From contig JALEOD010000056.1 in NCBI GenBank assembly GCA_022767345.1, forward strand, positions 22,462 through 86,461: a stretch of 64,000 nt of DNA, given 5' to 3'. The first letter of the stretch is position 1; each line of letters opens with the position of its first letter. The DNA comes from Emergencia sp. GTDB lineage: Bacteria > Bacillota > Clostridia > Peptostreptococcales > Anaerovoracaceae. Made by a program: the position numbers and the translations under genes. Below, in pieces: positions 8,097-17,051 of this stretch. Under the pieces are notes generated by a model. It worked only from the letters and a program-made list of their open reading frames with translations. It ran no database searches and was not told where the DNA came from.

Positions 8097-9188
8097 ATGA
8101 CAAAATCAAATCGTGTATTTAACTTTTCCGCTGGTCCATCGATGTTACCACTTTCCGTCATCGAGGATGCAGCAGCTAATCTGGCAGACTATAAGGGTTG
8201 TGGCCAGTCAGTAATGGAAATGAGTCACCGTTCAAAAGAGTTTGGAAAAATCATCGAAGATGCAGAAGCTAACTTAAGAGAAATCATGAACATCCCTGAT
8301 AACTACAAAGTTATGTTTTTACAAGGTGGAGGAACTCTTCAATTTGCAATGGTGCCGTTAAACCTGCTCAGAGCCTCTAAAAAGGCTGACTATGTAGTAA
8401 CAGGGTCCTGGGCTAAGAAAGCATATCAGGAAGCTTGCAAATACGGAGATATCCGTGTTATCGCAAGTTCAGAAGAAGATACTTTCACATATATTCCGAA
8501 ATTCACCAAAGAAGATATCAGGCCGGACGCGGATTATGTCTATGTCTGCTACAATAACACCATTTACGGAACTCACTTCAATGAAGTGCCTGATACAGGG
8601 GATATTCCGCTGGTTGCAGACATGTCCAGCTGTATCTTAAGTGAAGAAATTGATGTCAGCAAGTTCGGACTAATCTTTGCCGGCGCGCAGAAGAACGTAG
8701 CACCTGCCGGTGTGACCATCGTCATCATTAGAGAAGACCTGCTGGGCTTTGCTGATGAGAAAGTGCCGACTTATCTGGATTACAAGATTCATGCTGATAA
8801 GGATTCTATGTACAATACACCGCCTTGCTTCGCAATTTACATTGCAGGGGAAGTATTTAAGCTGATTAAGGATATGGGCGGCGTTGCTGCGATGCACGCA
8901 GCTGACGTAGAAAAGGCTGATAAGCTGTATGGCTATATCGATAAGAGCGAGCTGTTCAAAGGGACTGTAGCCAAGGAAGACCGTTCCCTGATGAACGTGG
9001 TATTCGTAACTGGCGATGCTGACCTTGACAAGAAATTTGTTGCGGAAGCGAAAGCAGAAGGCATGGTAAACCTGAACGGCCACAGATCTGTAGGAGGTAT
9101 GAGAGCCAGCATCTACAATGCGATGCCGATGGAAGGTGTTGACAAGCTCATCGCATTTATGAAGAAGTTCGAAGAAGAAAACAAATAA
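8097..9188 (+). CDS. serC: Phosphoserine aminotransferase
   Basis: PLP enzyme that converts 3-phosphohydroxypyruvate and glutamate to O-phosphoserine and 2-oxoglutarate. The start region NRVFNFSAGPSMLP and the Schiff-base lysine in FAGAQKNVAPAG are diagnostic, and the length (363) is normal. ATG 8097 is preferred because GGAGGG ends seven bases before it; an upstream in-frame ATG at 8082 overlaps that ribosome site. With serA it supplies two of the three steps to serine; no serB is in the window. A 385-bp non-coding repeat array follows. Confidence 0.95.
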   Translation: MTKSNRVFNFSAGPSMLPLSVIEDAAANLADYKGCGQSVMEMSHRSKEFGKIIEDAEANLREIMNIPDNYKVMFLQGGGTLQFAMVPLNLLRASKKADYVVTGSWAKKAYQEACKYGDIRVIASSEEDTFTYIPKFTKEDIRPDADYVYVCYNNTIYGTHFNEVPDTGDIPLVADMSSCILSEEIDVSKFGLIFAGAQKNVAPAGVTIVIIREDLLGFADEKVPTYLDYKIHADKDSMYNTPPCFAIYIAGEVFKLIKDMGGVAAMHAADVEKADKLYGYIDKSELFKGTVAKEDRSLMNVVFVTGDADLDKKFVAEAKAEGMVNLNGHRSVGGMRASIYNAMPMEGVDKLIAFMKKFEEENK

Positions 9189-9206
9189 ATTTTGATAGAA
9201 GGAACT

Positions 9207-9591
9207 GTTTCAAAACTAGTTTTGCTTCTTTTGCACCATTTTCCTCAAAAATAGCGAAAATGGTGCATTTTTTAGAAGGCAAAACTGAAATTCTGCACCA
9301 TTTTGATTGGAATAACGGTGTATGGTGCGGATTTTCGCAAATGAGCTTGTATCTGAATCCCAATTCTTACATATAATGGAATTTTATGGAGGAAATGATA
9401 CCTGATTTCTGTACATACTTTAAAGATGAAAGAAATTTTATAGTGATTTTATATTTTTTGAGATTTTTGCCGCACCATTGTCCTTGTTTTTGAACAAAAT
9501 GGTGCAGATTTAACCATTATGAAGGTATGACGCGCACCATTGGCGGCATTTTAATCTGAAATGGTGCAAGGAATCATTTCGGTTTTGAAAC
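9207..9591. repeat. Hairpin repeat array 1 (GCACCATT / AATGGTGC units)
   Basis: Fills the serC-apgM gap of 437 bases. Four units of exactly 34 bp start at 9233, 9295, 9472 and 9534. Each has the layout GCACCATT, 18 variable bases, AATGGTGC (one unit has TATGGTGC). Units 1-2 and 3-4 are separated by exactly 28 bp, giving a 62-bp period; 143 bp lie between the pairs. The array is bounded by GTTTCAAAAC (9207-9216) and its complement GTTTTGAAAC (9582-9591), so the whole element is roughly palindromic. No credible reading frame crosses it. It resembles a BIME-type cluster; no transposase is nearby. Confidence 0.75.
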
Positions 9592-9625
9592 ATTTTTCTT
9601 GCGCTAAAACTAAAGGAGTCAATCA

Positions 9626-10840
9626 ATGAAATATTTAATTTTAGTTCCGGACGGAGCCGGCGATGAGAATATCGAGAAACTGGGCGGAAAGACGCCTCTT
9701 GATGTTGCCGATATGCCTTTTATCAATGGTCTTGCTGCAAAGGGAGAAATCGGCATGGTAAGAACTGTGCCGCCTGGCATTGCGCCTGGCAGCGATGCTG
9801 CAAACCTTGCCGTAATGGGATACGACCCGACCGTTTATCTGACAGGTCGTTCACCGCTGGAAGCTGCAAGTATCGGCATTGAAATGTCAGATACCGACGT
9901 GGCATACAGAGCTAACATTATCACTGTGTCTGGTGACGGGGCGTATGAAGATTTGATGATTAAAGATCACAGCTCCGGTGATATTACCACAGCAGAGGCT
10001 GACCAGCTGATTCAGGCTGTAAACGAGGCCTTTGCCGATGATGAAAAGCTGTTCTATACAGGCACCAGCTATCGTCACTGTCTGATTGTACATAACGGCG
10101 CAACCGGTTTTGAACTGACGCCGCCTCACGATGTGCTGGATCAGAGAGTAGGCGACCATTTGCCGAAAGGTGAAGGCAGTGAGTTCCTGACCGACATGAT
10201 GAGAAAGAGCTACGAAATTTTAAAAGACCATCCGGTCAACAAGGCTCGTATGGAAAAAGGGCTGAACCCTGCCAATTCCCTATGGATTTGGGGGCAGGGC
10301 AAGAAGCCGCAGCTGTCTTCTTTCTACGACAAATACCAGATTACAGGCACGGCTATCAGTGCGGTAGACTTAATTAAAGGCATTGCGATTTGTGCCGGTT
10401 TGAATTCTGTCGATGTGGAAGGTGCGACCGGAACACTGCACACTAATTTTGCAGGAAAGGCAGAAGCTGCCATCAGAGAATTCAGAGATGGCAAGGATTT
10501 TGTCTATGTGCATCTGGAAGGACCTGATGAATGCGGACACCAGGGCGATATGGAGGGAAAGATTCAGTGCCTCTCTGATATTGACAGCAAGGTGCTTGCG
10601 CCCATTGTGGAAGCCCTTCGTGCTGACGGCGAGGATTTCAAGGTGCTTGAAGTACCGGATCACAGAACGCCTCTTGCTATCAGAACTCATTCCTCTACGC
10701 CAGTTCCTTATGTCATCTACGACAGCAGAAACGAAAAAACTGAGGACCGCAGCCGCCAGTTCAACGAAAAGGCAGGTACTGCGGCAGGCGTTTATTTTGA
10801 AAACGGATTTGAGCTGGCAGACTATTTCTTTAAAAACTAA
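9626..10840 (+). CDS. apgM: Archaeal-type cofactor-independent phosphoglycerate mutase (ApgM-like)
   Basis: 404-residue member of the alkaline-phosphatase/iPGM superfamily, interconverting 3- and 2-phosphoglycerate. The family start YLILVPDGAGDE carries a metal-binding Asp, PPGIAPGSDAANLAVMGYDP holds the phosphorylated serine, and the C-terminal metal ligands lie in HLEGPDECGHQGD and VPDHRTP. Members in organisms without a classical homoserine kinase have been proposed as its functional analogue, and a homoserine dehydrogenase occurs at 40 kb, so that role cannot be excluded. Position beside serA/serC fits supply of 3-phosphoglycerate. AAGGAG precedes the ATG by eight bases. Confidence 0.88.
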   Translation: MKYLILVPDGAGDENIEKLGGKTPLDVADMPFINGLAAKGEIGMVRTVPPGIAPGSDAANLAVMGYDPTVYLTGRSPLEAASIGIEMSDTDVAYRANIITVSGDGAYEDLMIKDHSSGDITTAEADQLIQAVNEAFADDEKLFYTGTSYRHCLIVHNGATGFELTPPHDVLDQRVGDHLPKGEGSEFLTDMMRKSYEILKDHPVNKARMEKGLNPANSLWIWGQGKKPQLSSFYDKYQITGTAISAVDLIKGIAICAGLNSVDVEGATGTLHTNFAGKAEAAIREFRDGKDFVYVHLEGPDECGHQGDMEGKIQCLSDIDSKVLAPIVEALRADGEDFKVLEVPDHRTPLAIRTHSSTPVPYVIYDSRNEKTEDRSRQFNEKAGTAAGVYFENGFELADYFFKN

Positions 10841-10861
10841 ATATTACAGCAATACAGCAGG

Positions 10862-10894
10862 TCAGCGGTGGGAAAGCCCATCGCTGATTTTTTT
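10862..10894 (+). terminator. Intrinsic terminator after apgM
   Basis: Arms TCAGCGGTGGG and CCCATCGCTGA (one G-T pair) with loop AAAG, followed by seven T. Confidence 0.9.
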
Positions 10895-10916
10895 CTGCGG
10901 AAGGGCAAGTTGGCTA

Positions 10917-10945
10917 TTCAAAAACACTGTGATTCATGTTAGAAT
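10917..10945 (+). promoter_or_regulatory. Possible promoter of the carboxypeptidase operon
   Basis: TTCAAA (10917-10922), 17 bases, TAGAAT (10940-10945), located 34 bases before the first ATG. Confidence 0.5.
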
Positions 10946-10979
10946 GATTTAGAGATAAAGATTTTTATAAGGTGCGTAT

Positions 10980-11909
10980 ATGATGGAGACACAAAAAACT
11001 TATTTATGGAGAAATAAGGCAGAAAAGATGACAGCGCTGCTGCTTTCTTTTGCTTTGCTTTTTACAGCGGCAGGAGCCGGCAGCAGTGTTTATGCGGCAG
11101 AAAAACCGGAAAGGCCGCAGGTCAGCGCAAAGAGCGGTATTGTGATTGATGGAGAAACCGGCTCGACGATTTATTCTAAGAATCCTCACACCAAACGGGA
11201 TCCGTATAGCATCACCAAACTGCTTACCTGTCTGGTGGCGCTGGAGCATTTATCGCCGGAGGATACGGTAACCGTAACCAAATGGGCGGCAAACACCGGT
11301 GGTTCAACGGCTTATTTAAAGGCAGGAGAGAAGGTTCGGGTCAAGGATTTGATTTATGCGGCTCTCCTACCGTCAGGCAATGACGCAGCGGTGGCTTTGG
11401 CCCACGGAGTATCAGGCTCCAAGGCGAAATTTGCAGTGCTGATGAACAAAAAAGCAAAGGAACTGGGCTGCACAGACAGTCATTTTTCCAATCCCCATGG
11501 TTGGAAGGCAAAAGATCACTATACCTCGGCTTACGACATGGCAAAGATAGCTAAGGCTGCTATGGAAGTAGCTTTAATCAGGACGGCATGCAGTACAGAG
11601 ATGTACAAGATGCCGAAGACCAATAAGCACAAGGCAAGGTACATCGCTACCACCAATTATCTGGTGGCAGGTAAAAAATACCCGAAGTCCGGCGTCTTCG
11701 CGGGCAAGACAGGCACATGGGACAGCAAGAATGCATTGCTGGTTTCTGCCTGTCAGCGAAAGGGAAAGCTGGTTTATGCAGTGGTGCTGAAGGATACCAC
11801 CGGCGGCAGATATACATCGACCAACAGGATTTTAAACTACAGCTATAAGAAGCTTGACTGGATGGCTGAAAGTGAAAAAAAGACCGAAAATGAGAGTGAG
11901 AATGGATAA
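10980..11909 (+). CDS. D-alanyl-D-alanine carboxypeptidase (PBP5 type, short)
   Basis: Penicillin-binding protein of the S11 family that removes the terminal D-Ala from peptidoglycan pentapeptides. A signal peptide ends near SVYAAEK (about residue 42). The three catalytic motifs are SITK (S-x-x-K), SGND (S-x-N) and KTGT (K-T-G). At 309 residues it has only the peptidase domain and lacks the C-terminal beta domain and membrane anchor seen in the next gene. An ATGATG pair at 10980/10983 gives two possible starts. It lies three bases before the second carboxypeptidase, making a tandem pair. Confidence 0.9.
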   Translation: MMETQKTYLWRNKAEKMTALLLSFALLFTAAGAGSSVYAAEKPERPQVSAKSGIVIDGETGSTIYSKNPHTKRDPYSITKLLTCLVALEHLSPEDTVTVTKWAANTGGSTAYLKAGEKVRVKDLIYAALLPSGNDAAVALAHGVSGSKAKFAVLMNKKAKELGCTDSHFSNPHGWKAKDHYTSAYDMAKIAKAAMEVALIRTACSTEMYKMPKTNKHKARYIATTNYLVAGKKYPKSGVFAGKTGTWDSKNALLVSACQRKGKLVYAVVLKDTTGGRYTSTNRILNYSYKKLDWMAESEKKTENESENG

Positions 11910-11912
11910 CCT

Positions 11913-13229
11913 ATGAGTAATGCAATGAAGAAAACATTATCAATCCTGCTTATTGTTGTACTGATGCTGGCTGTCTCAGGGCAGGCTTTTGGCGCACAGG
12001 TGGCAAAACCGGAAGTGAATGCGAAAGGTGCTATTGTATATTGCCAGAACACAGGCGAGGTTGTGTATTCCAAGAATATGAACAAACAATTTGCGCCTTA
12101 CAGTGTAACCAAACTGATGACAGTGCTTCTTGCAGTGCAGAATCTGCCTTTAGATAAAGAAATCACTGTTTCCGAAAAGGCGGCTTCTCAGAAGGAAGCC
12201 TCTATGAATTTAAAGGCCGGGGAAGTGCTGACCGTAAAGGATTTGATTTATGGCGCACTGCTGCCGTCGGGTAATGACGCGGCTTATGCTCTGGGTGAGG
12301 CTGTGTCAGGCAATATGAAGGATTTTGTCAAGCTGATGAACAAAACTGCGGTTAATATCGGCTGTGAAAATACCAATTTTAAAAATCCAAACGGCATGAA
12401 ACAGAAAGGGCATTATACTACGGCCTATGATATGATGCTGATTACAAAGACGGCGCTGGCAAATGACGTCATCAGAAAGGCGGCCGGAAGCACCTCTTAT
12501 ACTGTAAAAAAGACAAACAAAAGTGAGGAACGGAAACTGAAAACCCATATCAGTTTTTTAAAGGATAAAGATTCCGGCGTTTATGGAGGAAAGACAGGCT
12601 ACTGGGATGAAAATAACTGCAGTATTGCTTTGGGATATCAAAATGACGGACTGGAGCTTTTCGTTGTCGTACTGGGAGATACGGCCGCGGAAAGAAGCAA
12701 TGATGTAGAAAAGCTGATTGACTACGCCTGTGCCAAAGTTGAGGGTGTAAAGGTCATCGGCAAAGATAGAGAAAAGGGTAAGGTAAGAATCAAACACGGA
12801 GAAAAGACCAGTGTGGAAACTTATACTGCGGAGACGGGGTACGCTTACTTGCCGAAAGAAGCGTCTGAACAGCTGGTAAGTACGCAGACTGTGATGCGCA
12901 GCGATATAGAAGCGCCAGTCAAAGCCGGAACTGTTGCGGGGAAACTGGAAATCTACGCAGGGGATGAACTTGTCAATAAAGTGGATTTAATCATTAAAGA
13001 GGATATCGGCACAGGGTGGTTTACCTCCTACCTTGGCATTTCCAATTTGGCAGCAGTGATTATCGGCATCTGCATTGCCTTTGCTTTCGTGGCATACGTC
13101 TGGATTTCCGCGGCAAGGGCAAGGGCACGGCGCCGCAAGAAGAGACTTCGCAATCAAAAGATTATGGAAATTGCCATGGAGGAAATGCGCAGAGAGCAGG
13201 AACATAAAGAAAGAGATTGGCGGTTCTGA
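11913..13229 (+). CDS. D-alanyl-D-alanine carboxypeptidase (DacF-like, membrane anchored)
   Basis: 438-residue S11 peptidase with signal peptide (ends near GQAFGAQ), S-x-x-K motif SVTK, S-x-N motif SGND and K-T-G motif KTGY. A PBP5-like C-terminal domain follows (about 270-360), then a transmembrane anchor (LAAVIIGICIAFAFVAYVWI) and a basic cytoplasmic tail rich in R and K. It is a paralogue of the preceding gene and probably co-transcribed with it. The tail could bind membrane or a cytosolic partner, but this is inference. uvrC begins two bases after the stop. Confidence 0.92.
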   Translation: MSNAMKKTLSILLIVVLMLAVSGQAFGAQVAKPEVNAKGAIVYCQNTGEVVYSKNMNKQFAPYSVTKLMTVLLAVQNLPLDKEITVSEKAASQKEASMNLKAGEVLTVKDLIYGALLPSGNDAAYALGEAVSGNMKDFVKLMNKTAVNIGCENTNFKNPNGMKQKGHYTTAYDMMLITKTALANDVIRKAAGSTSYTVKKTNKSEERKLKTHISFLKDKDSGVYGGKTGYWDENNCSIALGYQNDGLELFVVVLGDTAAERSNDVEKLIDYACAKVEGVKVIGKDREKGKVRIKHGEKTSVETYTAETGYAYLPKEASEQLVSTQTVMRSDIEAPVKAGTVAGKLEIYAGDELVNKVDLIIKEDIGTGWFTSYLGISNLAAVIIGICIAFAFVAYVWISAARARARRRKKRLRNQKIMEIAMEEMRREQEHKERDWRF

Positions 13230-13230
13230 T

Positions 13231-15066
13231 ATGTTTGACATCAAAGAAAACTTAAAGAAACTCCCGGATTGTCCGGGAGTTTATATGCATAAGGATAAAC
13301 TGGGACAGGTGATTTACGTTGGAAAGGCGATTTCTCTCAGGAATCGTGTCAGACAGTACTTTCAGAGTGCGGCAAAGACCAATCCCAAGGTGCGGGCGCT
13401 GGTTTCCCATATTGCGGAGTTTGAGTATATTACCTGCAGTACGGAGATGGAAGCGCTGATTTTGGAGTGCAATTTAATTAAGAAGTACATGCCCAAATAT
13501 AACGTGCTTCTGCGGGATGACAAGACCTACCCCTACATCAAAGTGACGACCACAGAGGATTTTCCAAGAGTGGTGAAGACACGCATCATCGCAAAGGACG
13601 GCAATAAGTATTTCGGACCTTACAGCGATGCCGGAGCGGTCAATCAGATTGTTGAGCTGCTTTCCAATATCTATTCCTTAAAGCGATGCAGCGCCAGAGA
13701 GTTTCCGGCCAGTCACAGACCGTGTCTGAACTTTCATATCAATCAGTGCCGGGGCGTCTGCTGCGGAAAGGTCAGCCAGGAGGAGTACAGGCAGCAGATT
13801 GACAAGGTGCTGGAATTTCTTGGAGGAAAGGAAAAGCCCCTTCTGCGAAGTCTTTCGGAGAAGATGCAGAAGGCTTCCGAAAACCTGGAGTTTGAAGAGG
13901 CTGCCAAGTACAGAGATTATATTTTGTCCATTGAGGCGATTTCAGAAACCCAGCGCGTCACTATGGTGCATGATAAGGATTTAGATGTGGTGCTGCCGGT
14001 CAAGGATCAGGAAAGTTCCTTCATTGTGCTCTTCACTGTCCGTGACGGCAAGCTTTCCGGCAGAGAAAATTTTCAGATTCAGAGCGGAGAAAACGATGAC
14101 CGAAGCGAGATGGTGACGGAATTTATCAAACAGTATTACAGCCAGTGGGCCATCGTGCCGCCGGAAATTCTAGTCGAAGAGGAACTTTCGGAACGGGAGC
14201 TTTTAGAGGAGTTTCTGAGCAGGGACGGCAGAAAGGTAAGAATTTTCGTTCCGCAGAAAGGGGAAAAGCGAGCGCTTCTCAAAATGGCGCAGAGCGACTG
14301 CATCGAAATGACCAAAACTCTTTCCCAGAAGGCAAAGCTCAACGAAGAGAAGCAGGCGGCGGTTCGCCAGCAGGTGGCGGATGTATTGCGGCAGGCGGGC
14401 TATACGCCGCAGGAGAGGAAGGCGTATCGTATCGAGTCCTACGATATTTCCAACACCAATGGGGTGGATTCAGTAGGTGCTATGGTAGTTTTTGAGGGCA
14501 CAAAACAGATTCGGAAAGACTATCGGAGGTTTAAAATTAAAACTATTGAGGGACCCAATGATTACGGCAGTCTGCAGGAAATGATTTACAGAAGGTTTAA
14601 GCGGGCGAAGGCGGGTGATCCGGCCTTTGCAAAGCTGCCCGACGCAATTTTCATGGACGGCGGACAGGGACAGGTGACTGCGGCGAGAAAGGTGCTGTTT
14701 GCGCTGGGCATGGATATTCCCGTTGTGGGTATGGCAAAGGATGACAGCCACAGAACCAGAGCCATCGTTTTTGAGGACGGCAGTGAAATGGTGCTGCGGG
14801 ACAGACCGATTCTGTTTAAGTATGCTGGAACCATTCAGGAAGAAGTGCACCGTTTTGCCATTGACTATCACAGATCTCTCAGAAATAAAAATGCGATCCG
14901 CTCGGTCCTTGACAATATCTGCGGAGTGGGACCGACAAGGCGCAACGCGCTTTTGAATCATTTTGATTCTGTGGATAAGATAAAAGCGGCGAGTCTTGCG
15001 CAGCTGATGGAAGTGCCAGGCATTACGGAAACCATCGCAAAAAACATTCAGCAATATTTTAGTTGA
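13231..15066 (+). CDS. uvrC: Excinuclease ABC subunit C
   Basis: Nucleotide-excision-repair nuclease that makes both incisions around a lesion marked by UvrAB. Domains: GIY-YIG 3'-incision nuclease (about 14-93, PGVYMHKDKLGQVIYVGKA), a UVR helix pair that contacts UvrB (about 200-235), the RNase H-like 5'-incision domain (includes YDISNTNGVDSVGAMVVFEG and MDGGQGQV) and tandem helix-hairpin-helix motifs at the C-terminus (about 555-611). Length 611 is normal. I chose ATG 13231 (MFDIKENLKKLPDCPGVY); longer in-frame starts lie inside the carboxypeptidase gene. The ribosome site is weak and translation is probably coupled. Confidence 0.96.
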   Translation: MFDIKENLKKLPDCPGVYMHKDKLGQVIYVGKAISLRNRVRQYFQSAAKTNPKVRALVSHIAEFEYITCSTEMEALILECNLIKKYMPKYNVLLRDDKTYPYIKVTTTEDFPRVVKTRIIAKDGNKYFGPYSDAGAVNQIVELLSNIYSLKRCSAREFPASHRPCLNFHINQCRGVCCGKVSQEEYRQQIDKVLEFLGGKEKPLLRSLSEKMQKASENLEFEEAAKYRDYILSIEAISETQRVTMVHDKDLDVVLPVKDQESSFIVLFTVRDGKLSGRENFQIQSGENDDRSEMVTEFIKQYYSQWAIVPPEILVEEELSERELLEEFLSRDGRKVRIFVPQKGEKRALLKMAQSDCIEMTKTLSQKAKLNEEKQAAVRQQVADVLRQAGYTPQERKAYRIESYDISNTNGVDSVGAMVVFEGTKQIRKDYRRFKIKTIEGPNDYGSLQEMIYRRFKRAKAGDPAFAKLPDAIFMDGGQGQVTAARKVLFALGMDIPVVGMAKDDSHRTRAIVFEDGSEMVLRDRPILFKYAGTIQEEVHRFAIDYHRSLRNKNAIRSVLDNICGVGPTRRNALLNHFDSVDKIKAASLAQLMEVPGITETIAKNIQQYFS

Positions 15067-15091
15067 TAATTTCCTGTAATAATGGTATATT
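15063..15091 (+). promoter_or_regulatory. Promoter of the DUF1292 gene
   Basis: TTGATA (15063-15068), 17 bases, TATATT (15086-15091); it overlaps the uvrC stop codon. Confidence 0.68.
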
Positions 15092-15151
15092 ATTAAGATA
15101 GTGAAGAAATAATTGGAAGCTGGATATTTTCCGGCGAAATGGAGGATTAAT

Positions 15152-15427
15152 ATGGCAGAGAACAAGAACAACATGCAGGAAGATGTCGATATCATCACTT
15201 TAGAATTTGAGGACGGCGTTGAACTGGAATGTGAAATTATGGGTATTTTCGACCATGCCGGTAAGGATTATATTGCATTGATTCCATTGGATGATTCTGA
15301 TGATGTTTATCTTTATGGATATAATGAAGTCGGCGAAGATGAGTTTGAACTGGTTGACATTGAAGACGAAGAACTGTTTAACAGCGTTGTGCAGGAATTC
15401 GACGCAATCATGGCGGAGGCTGAATAA
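15152..15427 (+). CDS. DUF1292 family protein (YrzB-like)
   Basis: 91-residue acidic cytoplasmic protein. The core ITLEFEDGVELECEIMGIF followed by GKDYIALIPLDDSDDVYLYGY is the DUF1292 signature; the family is widespread in Bacillota and has no proven function. In Bacillota the family often lies in or near the yrrL-yrzB-type region or fur-like regulators. Here it stands between uvrC and a flavoprotein with its own promoter and terminator. The start at 15152 is set by GGAGG at 15141-15145; an upstream ATG at 15113 has no ribosome site. Confidence 0.9.
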   Translation: MAENKNNMQEDVDIITLEFEDGVELECEIMGIFDHAGKDYIALIPLDDSDDVYLYGYNEVGEDEFELVDIEDEELFNSVVQEFDAIMAEAE

Positions 15428-15459
15428 GATTCTGCTGATGGAGGATTTGTAATTCATAA

Positions 15460-15490
15460 GGACCGCTTCCGGGAGGCGGTTCTATTTTTT
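15460..15490 (+). terminator. Intrinsic terminator after the DUF1292 gene
   Basis: Stem around ACCGC...GCGGT with the loop TTCCGGGAG, followed by TCTATTTTTT. Confidence 0.75.
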
Positions 15491-15539
15491 GCTGTGCTGA
15501 AAATAGGTACAGCGACAGTAATCATTAAGGAGAAGGAAG

Positions 15540-16919
15540 ATGAAAAAATACGATATTATTATCGCAGGTGCAGGTGCCAGCGGCGTTTTTATGAGCTATG
15601 AGTTGACGAAACTTTCTCATCAGGCCAGTGTTTTGATGCTGGATAAAGGCGCGCCTCTTGAAAAGAGAGTCTGCCCGATTAAGACGGGAAAGACGAAAAC
15701 CTGTGTAAAATGCAGCCCTTGCCACATCATGAATGGTTATGGCGGCGCAGGGACTTTGTCCGATGGAAAGTATAACATCACAACGCAGTTCGGCGGTGAT
15801 CTGCACAAGTATGTAGGTGTAGATGAAGCAATGGAACTGATGGAATATGTGGACAGCGTACTCTGCGCCATGGGTGGCTCTGAAGCAAAGCTTTACTCTA
15901 CCGCCGATTCTGATTTGAAAACCCGTTGTCTGCAGAATAATCTTCACCTTTTGGAGGCGAAGGTTCGCCATCTGGGAACAGATAGAAATATACAGATTCT
16001 CGGCAGAATCTTTGACTATATCAAGGATAGAATTGATACCCAGTTTTATACGACTATTGAAGATGTGGAACATACCGAAGACGGTGGCTTTGTGGTGCGC
16101 ACGGACAAAGGCGATTTTGCTTGTGACAAGCTGGTCCTGGCGACGGGACGTTCCGGCTCCAAATGGATTTCCTCTGTATGTGATAAAATGGGAATTGAGC
16201 AGAAAAAGAACCGGGTCGATATCGGTGTGCGTGTAGAACTTCCGGCGGAAGTGTTCAAACACATTACGGATGCCGTTTACGAGGGGAAAATCGTGTACAA
16301 GACAGAGCGTTACAACGATATGGTACGCACTTTCTGCATGAACCCGTGTGGTGAGGTGGTATCAGAAAATACCAACGGAATCGTAACGGTAAACGGACAC
16401 AGCTATGGCGATCCGTCGCTGCATACGGAAAATACCAACTTCGCGCTGCTGGTATCCAACACTTTTACAGAACCTTTTGAAGACAGCAATGAATACGGTG
16501 AATCCATTGCGCGCCTTTCCAATATGCTGGGCGGCGGTGTGCTTTTGCAGAGATTCGGCGATTTAGTGAAAGGGCGGCGCAGCAGTGCAAGACGGATGGA
16601 AAAGTGCTTTACCCGTCCGACCCTCGGCGCGACGCCTGGGGATTTGAGCCTGGTAATTCCAAAGCGCCAGCTGGACAGCATTATTGAGATGATTTATGCA
16701 CTGGATAAAATTGCGCCGGGTACAGCCAACGAAGATACACTGCTTTACGGGGTAGAAGTGAAATTCTATAATTCAAAGGTGGCCGTAGATGAGAATTTAG
16801 AAACCTGTGTGCCGGGGCTTTACGCGCTGGGTGATGGTTCCGGCGTGACCCATTCACTGTCTCAGGCTTCTGCAAGCGGCGTGCATGTGGCAAGACTTCT
16901 GGCAAAGCAGTATCAGTAA
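15540..16919 (+). CDS. FAD-dependent oxidoreductase, COG2509 type
   Basis: 459-residue flavoprotein. The N-terminal dinucleotide-binding motif is DIIIAGAGASGVFMSYEL. A second FAD-contact region is GLYALGDGSGVTHSLSQAS near the C-terminus, as in HI0933/COG2509 proteins. A cysteine cluster (CPIKTGKTKTCVKCSPC, about residues 46-63) follows the first motif and is typical of the subfamily; it may bind a metal or act in redox chemistry. The substrate is unknown. AAGGAGAAGGAAG directly precedes the ATG. It appears monocistronic, between a terminator and a 570-base non-coding region. Confidence 0.85.
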   Translation: MKKYDIIIAGAGASGVFMSYELTKLSHQASVLMLDKGAPLEKRVCPIKTGKTKTCVKCSPCHIMNGYGGAGTLSDGKYNITTQFGGDLHKYVGVDEAMELMEYVDSVLCAMGGSEAKLYSTADSDLKTRCLQNNLHLLEAKVRHLGTDRNIQILGRIFDYIKDRIDTQFYTTIEDVEHTEDGGFVVRTDKGDFACDKLVLATGRSGSKWISSVCDKMGIEQKKNRVDIGVRVELPAEVFKHITDAVYEGKIVYKTERYNDMVRTFCMNPCGEVVSENTNGIVTVNGHSYGDPSLHTENTNFALLVSNTFTEPFEDSNEYGESIARLSNMLGGGVLLQRFGDLVKGRRSSARRMEKCFTRPTLGATPGDLSLVIPKRQLDSIIEMIYALDKIAPGTANEDTLLYGVEVKFYNSKVAVDENLETCVPGLYALGDGSGVTHSLSQASASGVHVARLLAKQYQ

Positions 16920-16948
16920 AGTAGAAATGCGTGGCAACGCGGGGAGTG

Positions 16949-17026
16949 CTTGCATGGGAATATCGTCAGAATATCGTTAGTGCGGGAGCCTCGCTTGCAG
17001 AGAGTGTGTTCTTGCATGGGAATATC
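16949..17026. repeat. Pair of 16-bp direct repeats in the gap before tRNA-Leu
   Basis: CTTGCATGGGAATATC occurs at 16949-16964 and 17011-17026, 62 bases apart. Related flanks (GAGTG before; GCGGGAGCCTCG and GCGGGAACTCG after) suggest a decayed tandem duplication of about 60 bp. A small hairpin GCGTGGCAACGC lies at 16929-16940. No gene is seen here. Confidence 0.6.
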
Positions 17027-17051
17027 ACCAAGGCGGGAACTCGAAAATGAA

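Noticed and set aside
13075..13230. Extended N-terminus of UvrC
   Set aside because: The extension lies inside the carboxypeptidase gene; UvrC homologues start at MFDIKENLKKLP-like sequence.
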